Shown here piece by piece: positions 8,702 through 15,743 of a DNA stretch of 45,483 nt. Numbering within the stretch: position 1 is the first letter of the stretch; every line of letters starts with the position of its first letter. A program made the position numbers and the translations under genes. Source of the DNA: Weeksellaceae bacterium (GTDB taxonomy: Bacteria > Bacteroidota > Bacteroidia > Flavobacteriales > Weeksellaceae); NCBI GenBank assembly GCA_022013695.1, contig JAKLPS010000021.1, positions 1 to 45,483 of the forward strand, written 5' to 3'. The notes beneath the pieces were generated by a model. It saw nothing but the letters and a program-made list of their open reading frames with translations. It searched no databases and had not been told where the DNA came from.

Positions 8702-9940
8702 CTAACAGCTTATTACAATTTTCTTTTTATCACTAAATTTCTGTTTCAATTCCATCATATCCTCACTAACTTTTTTATCTAGAATTTTTGCGTAATGCTG
8801 AGTAGTCTTAATACTTTTGTGACCTAGCATTTTACTTACACTTTCAATGGAAACCCCATTAGATAAAGTTATCGTTGTTGCAAAGGTATGTCGTGCAATA
8901 TGATAGGTCAATTCTTTGTTAATTCCGCACAGGTCGGCAATCTCCTTAAGATATGCATTCATCTTTTGATTACTCAGAATAGGCAGCAACTTTCCATTAT
9001 TAAGACATACTGGATGATTTTTGTATTTTTCAATAATTTTCTCTGTTTGAGAAAGTAAGGGAATATTAGAAGTAGTTTTAGTTTTCTGACGTTTTGTATA
9101 AATCCATTGAGAGCCATCAAGTCCCAAATTGATATTTTGATATGTTAGTTTTTGAGTATCAATGTACGCTAGTCCGGTGAAACAGCTGAACAGAAAAATA
9201 TCTCTTACCAAAGACAATCTCTCATTTTTAAAATCTTTGGCAAAAAGTACTTCTATCTCCTTTTCATTAAGGAACATTCTTGTCACTTCATTAAACTTAG
9301 AATGATAGTTCATAAAAGGATCTCTTTCCATCCATCCATTTGCAAGACAGATACGTATAATCTTACCAAAATTCTTGATATATTTTACTGCAGAATTATT
9401 ATTACAGGATCTTTCAGTCCTTAAAAAAAATTCAAAATCGTTTAGAAAAGCATAATCGATCTTTTTTATTTCAATGTCGGTAATACTATATTTCCATTTC
9501 AAAAAATCTTTGGTATGTTTCAGACAGGTCTTATAACGGGTTAACGTTCCTTGGGCAAATTCTTTGTCTATAAGTTTCTCCATTCGATCATTATGATCCT
9601 GAAAAACGGGAATGAGTGTTCGGGTTATTCTACCTCTACCTACTAACTTATTCTTAATAGCCTCAGAAGTTACGGCTTCCTTATCTCTGATTAATTCGTG
9701 ATAGGTATCGTAAACTTTTTGCTCAAATGTTTTCAAATAATAATTAAGGGATCTGCATTCTTCCGAAGAGCCACTAACCTTCTGCATTGCAGAATTCCAT
9801 TTCGTAGGCTTTACTGTACGCTTTGTGCTTATTTCGGTTATTTTGCCGTCGATGGTAATCCGCAAATAAATAGGAGACTCTCCTACAGAATTGATTTTCG
9901 ATTTCTTCACATAGAAAAGTAAATTGAATGTCTTGTTCAT
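8702..9940 (-). CDS. Tyrosine recombinase/integrase (Bacteroidota conjugative-element type)
   Basis: A site-specific recombinase of 412 residues: N-terminal arm-binding domain (~1-100), SAM-like core-binding domain (~110-205) and catalytic domain (~220-395). Catalytic residues visible are R284/K286 in YTKRQKTKT, H347 and R350 in HIARH, H374 in LGHKS and the nucleophile Y383 in QHYAKI. The first catalytic Arg, normally in TGLR, is replaced by Ala (TGLAY, A258). The CTnDOT integrase also lacks this Arg (established knowledge), so the enzyme may still be active. It lies next to tRNA-Asp, with its 5' end towards the tRNA 3' end, as expected for an element integrated there. Flanking short repeats at 10041-10085 may be its binding sites. 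Confidence 0.95.
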   Translation of the reverse strand: MNKTFNLLFYVKKSKINSVGESPIYLRITIDGKITEISTKRTVKPTKWNSAMQKVSGSSEECRSLNYYLKTFEQKVYDTYHELIRDKEAVTSEAIKNKLVGRGRITRTLIPVFQDHNDRMEKLIDKEFAQGTLTRYKTCLKHTKDFLKWKYSITDIEIKKIDYAFLNDFEFFLRTERSCNNNSAVKYIKNFGKIIRICLANGWMERDPFMNYHSKFNEVTRMFLNEKEIEVLFAKDFKNERLSLVRDIFLFSCFTGLAYIDTQKLTYQNINLGLDGSQWIYTKRQKTKTTSNIPLLSQTEKIIEKYKNHPVCLNNGKLLPILSNQKMNAYLKEIADLCGINKELTYHIARHTFATTITLSNGVSIESVSKMLGHKSIKTTQHYAKILDKKVSEDMMELKQKFSDKKKIVISC

Positions 9941-10040
9941 ATCGTTTAGCTTTTGAGATTTAAAATTATCCTTAGTAAAAACTTAACACAAGATGTTCAG
10001 TTGCTGAACCAGCTGCTGAAAAGGGTTTGTCTGAATTTCC

Positions 10041-10085
10041 AGTGACCTTTTTAACCTATTTCAACAGGTCACTGAATAGGTCACT
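10041..10085. repeat. Short direct and inverted repeats AGGTCACT/AGTGACCT
   Basis: AGGTCACT occurs at 10066-10073 and 10078-10085 (12-base period) and inverted as AGTGACCT at 10041-10048. A looser repeat GCTGCTGAA/GTTGCTGAA lies just to the left (10000-10020). Their position between the integrase gene and the tRNA 3' end is where arm-type integrase or excisionase sites are found in integrated elements. The binding role is inferred. Confidence 0.45.
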
Positions 10086-10130
10086 TTCAGATTATGCTTT
10101 TTTAGTTCTCTTTGAACAGACATAAAACAA

Positions 10131-10164
10131 AAAAAGCTTTAAAACATACGTTTTAAAGCTTTTT
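10131..10164 (-). terminator. Rho-independent terminator after tRNA-Asp
   Basis: A perfect 15-base stem (10131-10145 with 10150-10164) and a 4-base loop, flanked by A/T runs on both sides, so it could act in both directions. It lies 24 bases downstream of the tRNA-Asp 3' end on the minus strand. It may belong to the element if the crossover lies between it and the tRNA. Confidence 0.8.
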
Positions 10165-10205
10165 GTACTACTTTGATATTGTAGTTGCGATCCGGACGGG
10201 ACTCG
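10165..10205. other. Putative attachment site (att) at the tRNA-Asp 3' end
   Basis: Elements with tyrosine recombinases commonly insert into tRNA 3' ends and rebuild the gene. Here the integrase lies 250 bases from the 3' end of tRNA-Asp in the expected orientation. The core should be a direct repeat of part of the tRNA 3' end; the second copy was not found in the window and would lie left of position 1. Exact limits are unknown. Confidence 0.4.
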
Positions 10206-10261
10206 AACCCGCGACCTCCGCCGTGACAGGGCGGCATTCTAACCAGCTGAACTACCGGATC
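10188..10261 (-). tRNA. tRNA-Asp (anticodon GTC)
   Basis: A 74-base tRNA on the minus strand. The acceptor stem GATCCGG pairs with CCGGATC, the anticodon loop reads CCTGTCACG with anticodon GTC between a GCCGC/GCGGA stem, and the T arm holds GGTTCGAGTCC. The discriminator is G and no CCA is encoded. A strong promoter lies upstream (10307-10337) and a terminator downstream (10131-10164). It is the likely integration target of the element to its left. Confidence 0.97.
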
Positions 10262-10306
10262 TATTGCTCAATAAAAAGGGAAAATCATCCATTATTATTG
10301 TGGTTG

Positions 10307-10337
10307 CAAAAATACAACAATAATCCACATTCGCAAA
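10307..10337 (-). promoter_or_regulatory. Bacteroidota-type promoter of tRNA-Asp
   Basis: On the minus strand TTTG (10334-10337, the -33 element) is followed after exactly 19 bases by TATTTTTG (10307-10314, matching TAnnTTTG). The predicted start of transcription is near 10300, about 40 bases before the tRNA 5' end. Confidence 0.7.
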
Positions 10338-10344
10338 TTTTAAA

Positions 10345-10377
10345 CAAAAAAAACGCCTCTCCATCAGAAAAAGCGTT
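10345..10377 (-). terminator. Terminator of trxA
   Basis: Inverted repeat AACGC (10352-10356) and GCGTT (10373-10377) with further partial pairing inside, followed on the minus strand by a run of eight T. It sits 30 bases after the trxA stop codon. Confidence 0.6.
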
Positions 10378-10407
10378 CATTGTTCATTATATAATTTTGA
10401 TTTCTTA

Positions 10408-10725
10408 TCAGAGGAATGCATTCAGTTTTTCGGCAATTACCTCTTTTGGTGCAACTCCCACAATCTTATCCACTACCTCGCCTTCTTTGAAGATCAAAAC
10501 GGTCGGGATATTTCTGATGCCGTAATCTACGGAAATCTGTTGATTATTATCCACATCCACTTTGCCGACAACAGCTCTTCCTTCAAAGTCTATTGCGACT
10601 TCCTCGATAATTGGTCCCAGCATTCTACATGGCCCGCACCAAGCGGCCCAAAAATCTACCAAAACTGGTTTATCTGAATTTAATACTGTTTCCTGAAAGG
10701 ATTGATCCGTAATTTCTACTGCCAT
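10408..10725 (-). CDS. trxA: Thioredoxin
   Basis: A cytoplasmic dithiol reductant of 105 residues, the usual thioredoxin length. The active site WCGPC (W29, C30, C33) and the cis-Pro in NIPTVLIF are intact, and there is no signal peptide. It follows the cysteine desulfurase gene by 63 bases. A box TAATTTTG on the minus strand (10752-10759) suggests it also has its own promoter. Electron supply presumably comes from thioredoxin reductase encoded elsewhere. Confidence 0.97.
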   Translation of the reverse strand: MAVEITDQSFQETVLNSDKPVLVDFWAAWCGPCRMLGPIIEEVAIDFEGRAVVGKVDVDNNQQISVDYGIRNIPTVLIFKEGEVVDKIVGVAPKEVIAEKLNAFL

Positions 10726-10751
10726 GATTTCTTATCTTTAAATTTATACTG

Positions 10752-10759
10752 CAAAATTA
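10752..10759 (-). promoter_or_regulatory. Likely -7 element of trxA
   Basis: The minus strand reads TAATTTTG, matching TAnnTTTG, about 27 bases before the trxA start codon. No good TTTG is seen 19 bases upstream, so only the -7 box supports it. Confidence 0.45.
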
Positions 10760-10788
10760 CAACATTTTAATTTTATTTTATCAGTTGA

Positions 10789-11961
10789 TTATCTATGCAA
10801 ACTATCAGATTTTTCTATAACGAAAGGACGACCTATTTCTTCCAATGCCAGAACCAAGGCATCGATGTCGGACTTCTTCGTATAATGGCTGAATGAAATT
10901 CTCAATGGCGTGCAGCACTCCAACTCATCTTCCGACAAAATTGACATCAGCACCATCGAGGGTTTCGAGGCTCCGGAACTGCAAGCGCTTCCTTGGGAGA
11001 TGGCAATGCCTTTCATATCCAATTGTAGCCCAATCAGCGGATTTTTATACGGAAGTAAAATGTTCAGAATGGTGTAAAGGCTCTCGTCTTCGGCACTTCT
11101 TCCATTGAACTTGATGCCCGGTATTTTTTCTTTTAATTGCTGAATGGCGTAATGTTTAATTTTGATAATATGATTTTTGTAATCTTCCATTTTTTCCTGA
11201 GAAATCTCCCAAGCCTTTCCCAGACCGGCAATTCCCGTAACATTTTCCGTGCCTGCTCTCATACTTCTTTCCTGAGAACCGCCGGTGATCAAGCCTTTCA
11301 ACCCGGACGACTTGCGAATAAAAGCAAAACCGGAGCCCTTAGGCCCGTGGAATTTGTGCGCGCTGCAAGACGCAAAGTCTAAAGGAATTTTGGAAAAATC
11401 CAAATCCAAGTGCGCCATCGTCTGTACGGTGTCCGAATGGAAAAGGGCGTGATTTTCTTTGCAAAGATGAGCCACTTTCTCAATATCGAGAATATTTCCA
11501 ATCTCATTGTTGGCGTGCATCAGAGTGACCAAAGTTTTTTTATCAGAAGATTTCAGAACTTCTTCTAATTTATTAGGGTCAAAATCACCTTTGGCATCTG
11601 GTCTTAGATAAACCAATTCTACACCTTTCAGCTTTTTCATTTCCAAGCAAGTTTCGGCAACACATTTGTGCTCCAGAGGCGATGTGATGATCCTTTCTAC
11701 GCCTAAATAATTGACGGCAGACTTGATGATCATATTATTGGATTCCGTTCCGCAAGAGGTGAAGATAATCTCGCCGGGCGTCACTTTCAATGAGTTCGCA
11801 ATCTTGCGTCTTACTTCTTCCAAAATGGTTTTAGCCTCCTGCCCCAGACTGTGCGTTGAAGACGGATTGCCATAATTGAATTTTAAAACATTGACCATAC
11901 AGTCTATCACATCCTCATCGAGGGGCGTTGTTGCAGCATTATCCAGATAAATCCTTTCCAT
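10789..11961 (-). CDS. Cysteine desulfurase (NifS/IscS family)
   Basis: A PLP enzyme that removes sulfur from cysteine to give alanine and an enzyme persulfide, feeding Fe-S cluster or tRNA thiolation pathways. At 390 residues it matches the family. Visible features are the N-terminal YLDNAATTPLD, the PLP lysine K203 in SAHKFHGPKGSG, and the catalytic C327 in GSACSSG, whose surroundings fit the group I (NifS/IscS) enzymes with a long mobile loop. No scaffold (IscU) or SufE partner gene is nearby, so its sulfur acceptor is unknown. It lies 51 bases downstream of the HAD phosphatase gene on the same strand and may be read through from the arabinose-donor operon. Confidence 0.93.
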   Translation of the reverse strand: MERIYLDNAATTPLDEDVIDCMVNVLKFNYGNPSSTHSLGQEAKTILEEVRRKIANSLKVTPGEIIFTSCGTESNNMIIKSAVNYLGVERIITSPLEHKCVAETCLEMKKLKGVELVYLRPDAKGDFDPNKLEEVLKSSDKKTLVTLMHANNEIGNILDIEKVAHLCKENHALFHSDTVQTMAHLDLDFSKIPLDFASCSAHKFHGPKGSGFAFIRKSSGLKGLITGGSQERSMRAGTENVTGIAGLGKAWEISQEKMEDYKNHIIKIKHYAIQQLKEKIPGIKFNGRSAEDESLYTILNILLPYKNPLIGLQLDMKGIAISQGSACSSGASKPSMVLMSILSEDELECCTPLRISFSHYTKKSDIDALVLALEEIGRPFVIEKSDSLHR

Positions 11962-12012
11962 TTTTTATAGATTTTGACGCCGAAAAACTTTTTGAAAAAT
12001 TAAAGTACTAAA

Positions 12013-12600
12013 TTAGTGAAAAAATCGATAATACGATTCATTGGCGAACTTAAACATGGGCTTGTCTCCTGAAGAGTCTCCAAAAGCGATGATTTTGTCG
12101 AATTTTTTACTTCCCAATTCGGTTTCTATTCTGCAGACTTTTTCATCTTTGTTGCAGTTTTTCCCGACGAATTTTCCTGTAAAAATATCATTCTCAAACT
12201 CCGCTTGGGTGGCGATCAACGTCATATCGAACGCATCTGCAAATGGCTGCACCCAAACATCCAAAGAGGCGGAAACGAGGTAAGATTCAGAGTGTTCTCG
12301 TTCGATATGATGGATGAAATCCAAAGCATTCTTCCGGATCAGGCTCGGATAATTTTCCTCAAAAAACAATTTTGCCTGCTTTTCTATGCTGTATCTGGAT
12401 TCTCCTTTTAAGATGGACGAAATGAAACTTCTTTTGACGGCTTCTGCATTGGCTAATTTTAATTTTACTAAAATAAATAGCGGAATATGTTTCAGAAACT
12501 GAACCGAAAATCTGGCTGGATCATAAAACTTCAAGAACAAAAACATCGTGTCTTTGTAAGTGAGCGTTCCGTCGAAATCGAAAAGATATAATTTTTTCAT
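12013..12600 (-). CDS. HAD-IB family phosphatase, candidate polyprenyl-phosphoribose 5-phosphatase
   Basis: A 195-residue HAD-superfamily hydrolase of the phosphoserine-phosphatase-like IB group. Motif I is FDFDGT (nucleophile D8, acid D10), and motif IV is FGDSSGDKPM near the C terminus. It lies 56 bases after the DprE2-like gene and reads in the same direction as the UbiA-like, DprE1-like and DprE2-like genes. In mycobacteria the product of the UbiA enzyme, decaprenyl-phosphoryl-5-phosphoribose, must be dephosphorylated before DprE1 acts; this HAD enzyme is a natural candidate for that step. The substrate is inferred from gene context only. Confidence 0.85.
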   Translation of the reverse strand: MKKLYLFDFDGTLTYKDTMFLFLKFYDPARFSVQFLKHIPLFILVKLKLANAEAVKRSFISSILKGESRYSIEKQAKLFFEENYPSLIRKNALDFIHHIEREHSESYLVSASLDVWVQPFADAFDMTLIATQAEFENDIFTGKFVGKNCNKDEKVCRIETELGSKKFDKIIAFGDSSGDKPMFKFANESYYRFFH

Positions 12601-12656
12601 GAAAGATGGAATTAGAAAATGTACATTAAACTTGGATCATTCAATTTGAAAACCTT

Positions 12657-13382
12657 TTAAAGCTTCAGTTTTTTAAAAATAAACTCAGGAATATTTCTAA
12701 TGATCAGCATTACAATTGCCCAAATTGGCAAAACATAAACCACATTTTTTTGGCTTTTAAATGCTTTATAAATGATTTGAGCCGCTTTTTTTGGCGATGC
12801 TGTCAAAGCCGGATTCAAGGGTAAACCTTCTGTCATTTTGGTATCCATAAAACCTGGTTTCACGGTCAAAACGTGAACTTTTTTATCGAAAAGATAATTT
12901 CTAAGTCCGCTCAAATAAACAGTTAAAGCTGCTTTTGCACTTCCATAAATAAAATTACTCTGTCTTCCTCTTTCGCCTGCGACAGATGATAAAACGATCA
13001 TTGTCCCCGTTCTTTTGGATTCCATTTTTTTTGCGAAGAAATTGAGGACAGGAACTAATTTTGCATAATTGACATCGATGATTCTCTCGGTATTTTCATT
13101 ATCATAAAGTCCGTCTTCTGTGCTCAAACCAAGATAACCTGTGGCGCAAAATAAGATGCCTGAATTAATATTTTCCAGAGTTTTATAATCGATTTCATTC
13201 AACAAATCCAAAGGAATAATCTCAGAATGCTGCAAAAACTTCACCTGAATATGACCAGCAAATTTATGCGTTGTTTCCGGATTGGAACTGAGCAGATAAA
13301 TGGTCGTAAATTTTTCGCCTTTTGCCAAACATTCTTCTACAAAGGCCTGCGCCACTTCGGAATTGGAACCCAGTACGATCAT
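12657..13382 (-). CDS. DprE2-like short-chain reductase
   Basis: A 241-residue SDR-family NAD(P)H oxidoreductase. The N-terminal cofactor motif is of the variant form LGSNSEVA (4-11) and the catalytic set is S132/S133, Y146 and K150 in YGSAK. The SVAGERGRQSN stretch and the C-terminal hydrophobic tail (~220-235) resemble mycobacterial DprE2, which reduces the 2-keto intermediate to decaprenyl-phosphoryl-arabinose. It lies 8 bases after the DprE1-like gene, so the two steps of the 2'-epimerisation are translated together. In isolation it would be called only an SDR; pairing with the DprE1-like gene raises confidence. Confidence 0.85.
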   Translation of the reverse strand: MIVLGSNSEVAQAFVEECLAKGEKFTTIYLLSSNPETTHKFAGHIQVKFLQHSEIIPLDLLNEIDYKTLENINSGILFCATGYLGLSTEDGLYDNENTERIIDVNYAKLVPVLNFFAKKMESKRTGTMIVLSSVAGERGRQSNFIYGSAKAALTVYLSGLRNYLFDKKVHVLTVKPGFMDTKMTEGLPLNPALTASPKKAAQIIYKAFKSQKNVVYVLPIWAIVMLIIRNIPEFIFKKLKL

Positions 13383-13390
13383 ATAAATTA

Positions 13391-14707
13391 TTAATTATTA
13401 TTGACAATTCTTTTATGTTGAAGCGATACAAACTTGGATGAGTCAACATTTTTGAGGTAATCCGTGAGGGAAGATCTGCTCATACTGTCTTTGGTAAGAT
13501 AAATTCTTCCTCCGAATGTTTCCACAATCGTATCGAGCTGATCGACCAACTTTTTTAATCCTTTATTAACCTTGAAATCCAGAGCCAAAGTGTAACCTTC
13601 CATCGGGAATGAGTTGTAAGCCTGTGCATTATTCTTCCCAAATAACTTTAAAACAGCCAAGAAAGAACCGTTTCCGCTTTTAGCAATCGCTTCCAGAATC
13701 TGCTTCATCCCTTCTTTCCCATTTTGTTTTGGGATCACCATCTGGTATTGAATGAACCCCTTTTTTCCATAGATTTTGTTCCATTCATTAATGGCGTCCA
13801 ACGGATAGAAAAACGTCTCATAATTTACAAAATTATTGAGTTGTTTCTTTTTCTGCTTGTGGAAATAAAGAAAATTAAAAACCTTGATTGTGAAGGAATT
13901 GAGCACAAAACCAGGCAAATAAAAAGGGACGGCTGGTTTGAATTTTTCTTTCAGTTTTAAAGGTTTTTTTTGAAGATCTACTTGCAATTCGGCTTTCAGA
14001 GCGTGTTCACCTCTCATCAAAATAGATCTGCCCAGATTTTTTCCTTTTTGGAAGCAGTCGATCCAAGCCACGTTATAAGTCCAATCCTCGCTTTCATCAA
14101 ATAATCTGAAAATTTCGTGCAAGTTTTCGGCTTTGATGCTTTCTTGGCGGATGTAGGATGTTTCTATATTTTTTAATCTGAATTTGGCCGAGATAATGAT
14201 TCCCGTGAGTCCCATTCCGCCTACCGTTGCCCAAAATTTATCCGGATTTTCTTCGCGAGAACAAGTGATAACCTGGCTATTTTCGTCGATCAAATTAAAT
14301 TCGATTACACATTCTGAAAAGCAACCTTCTGCGTGGTGGTTTTTACCGTGGACGTCGGATGCAATGGCACCTCCGACGGAGACATATTTGGTTCCCGGCG
14401 TTACGTAGAGAAAAAAACCCTGCGCAACGGCGACTTCCAAAACTTCGGAAAGCAGCACGCCGGATTCGCATTCGATGATGCCATTCAGCCGGTCGAAAGC
14501 GATGAATTTGTTCAGTCGTTTGGTCGAAAAAATATGCTCGCCGAGAGAGGCATCGCCGTAGCAGCGCCCATTTCCTCTTGCGATGACCTCATTGCGCTCT
14601 TGAACGAAATCTTTAATTTTTGAAACAGAATCGTTGAACCGCATTTCCTTTTCCACGACCGGGAAGTTTCCCCAATTGGTCACTTTCTGTACATAATTCG
14701 GTTTCAT
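13391..14707 (-). CDS. DprE1-like FAD-dependent oxidase
   Basis: A 438-residue flavoprotein: an FAD-binding domain of the PCMH type (residues ~15-180) and an ALO-like substrate domain. Key stretches match mycobacterial DprE1: RGNGRCYGDAS (44-54), PGTKYVSVGGAIASDVHGKN (H120 in HGKNHH), and VLKLFGKNN (352-360). K406 in LTKDS fits the essential active-site Lys. Position 375 is Ala where M. tuberculosis has Cys387, the residue trapped by benzothiazinones (alignment by memory). DprE1 oxidises the 2'-OH of polyprenyl-phosphoryl-ribose. It is the second gene of the cluster, 61 bases after the UbiA-like gene. Other sugar-oxidase substrates are possible. Confidence 0.88.
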   Translation of the reverse strand: MKPNYVQKVTNWGNFPVVEKEMRFNDSVSKIKDFVQERNEVIARGNGRCYGDASLGEHIFSTKRLNKFIAFDRLNGIIECESGVLLSEVLEVAVAQGFFLYVTPGTKYVSVGGAIASDVHGKNHHAEGCFSECVIEFNLIDENSQVITCSREENPDKFWATVGGMGLTGIIISAKFRLKNIETSYIRQESIKAENLHEIFRLFDESEDWTYNVAWIDCFQKGKNLGRSILMRGEHALKAELQVDLQKKPLKLKEKFKPAVPFYLPGFVLNSFTIKVFNFLYFHKQKKKQLNNFVNYETFFYPLDAINEWNKIYGKKGFIQYQMVIPKQNGKEGMKQILEAIAKSGNGSFLAVLKLFGKNNAQAYNSFPMEGYTLALDFKVNKGLKKLVDQLDTIVETFGGRIYLTKDSMSRSSLTDYLKNVDSSKFVSLQHKRIVNNN

Positions 14708-14768
14708 TTGTATTTATATTTATCAGTTCCGCTGCCGTAAAAAATGTTTACGCTATGGCTTCAATTCA

Positions 14769-15656
14769 TTACTTTTTAAAATAGATTTGCAATAGAAAAA
14801 CGATGACCCACAGCACAATGGTGATTTGAATGTATCGGTCTTTATAAACGATCTTGGTTGGGGACTCGGTTTTGTTGTAAACCAAAGTCTGTTGCAAATA
14901 CCTTAGGAACGCAAAAACGACGAAAATCACCGTGTAAAATACTCTTGGGTGAAATTTTGCCTGCACTGCTGGCGATAAGGTGAACATCAGATAACAGACG
15001 ATGGCGAGCGTACAACTGATGGACAATGCAATGTCTGCAAATTGAACATTGTAGCCATCCAAGGCCTTTCTGGTTTTGCCAGAAATCTGTGCGTTGATCA
15101 ATTCTCCCCTTCTTTTCCCAATGGCTAAAACCAAAGCCAAAACAAAGGTCAACAAAATAGCCCAATTGGTCACAATAATTCCCGTAACATATCCGCCTGC
15201 CAAAACTCTAAGGACAAATCCGATGGCGATGATGCAAATATCTACAATGGCAACTTGCTTCAACTTGAAAGTATAAAAAAGATTCATCACAAAGTAAAAC
15301 GTAATGATGACGCCCAATTTCCAAAAATTGGTGTGAAAAATATAATTCCCGATGAAAAGCGACGCAACCGATAATATAACGAGGAAAACAAAAAGAAATT
15401 CTGCTGATCTTTTGGAAACAGAACCGCTTGCCAGCGGGCGATTTTTCTTTTCGGGATGCTTGCGATCGGACTCTATATCGAAATAATCATTGAGGATGTA
15501 GATGGAACTGGCGGTAAACGAGAAAACAAGAAATGCAAAAATGCTCTCGTAAACCAGATGACTATTGGTAATATTTCCAGAAAAAAATAAGGGCGCAAAG
15601 ACAAATAAGTTCTTGACCCACTGCTCTACCCGCATTAATTTTAGATAATTGTTCAT
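14769..15656 (-). CDS. UbiA-family polyprenyl-phosphate phosphoribosyltransferase (DPPR synthase-like)
   Basis: An integral membrane prenyltransferase with eight or nine hydrophobic segments. It joins a polyprenyl phosphate to phosphoribosyl pyrophosphate in the DPPR-synthase branch of the UbiA family. The N terminus RVEQWVKNLFVFAPLFFSG is typical of this branch rather than of quinone enzymes. The metal/diphosphate motif is NDYFDIESD (N56, D57, D60, D64 from this start). I chose the Met at 15656. An upstream in-frame Met at 15686 lies before the predicted transcription start, because a promoter with correct spacing occupies 15676-15706. It heads a same-strand run with DprE1-like, DprE2-like and HAD genes. 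Confidence 0.88.
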   Translation of the reverse strand: MNNYLKLMRVEQWVKNLFVFAPLFFSGNITNSHLVYESIFAFLVFSFTASSIYILNDYFDIESDRKHPEKKNRPLASGSVSKRSAEFLFVFLVILSVASLFIGNYIFHTNFWKLGVIITFYFVMNLFYTFKLKQVAIVDICIIAIGFVLRVLAGGYVTGIIVTNWAILLTFVLALVLAIGKRRGELINAQISGKTRKALDGYNVQFADIALSISCTLAIVCYLMFTLSPAVQAKFHPRVFYTVIFVVFAFLRYLQQTLVYNKTESPTKIVYKDRYIQITIVLWVIVFLLQIYFKK

Positions 15657-15675
15657 CAAATGTTCAATAGTCTTG

Positions 15676-15706
15676 CAAAAGTACATTAAAATAAAAAAAC
15701 CGCAAA
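15676..15706 (-). promoter_or_regulatory. Promoter of the arabinose-donor gene cluster
   Basis: The minus strand reads TTTG (15703-15706), 19 bases, then TACTTTTG (15676-15683), an exact Bacteroidota -33/-7 pair. The predicted start is near 15669, leaving a leader of about 13 bases to the ATG at 15656. The -33 box lies within the terminator hairpin of the previous gene. Confidence 0.7.
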
Positions 15707-15715
15707 TTGCGGTTT
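15697..15715 (-). terminator. Terminator after the OmpA-family lipoprotein gene
   Basis: Stem AAACCGC/GCGGTTT with a 5-base loop and a run of seven T on the minus strand. It lies about 30 bases after the upstream gene's stop codon and overlaps the -33 box of the next transcription unit. Confidence 0.75.
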
Positions 15716-15743
15716 AATTTTTATTGTAACATCAGGCGATTTT

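Noticed and set aside
10163-10525. A 120-codon plus-strand reading across tRNA-Asp (RTGLEPATSAVTGRHSNQLN)
   Set aside because: This is the well-known false protein made by reading antisense to a tRNA; it also runs antisense into trxA.
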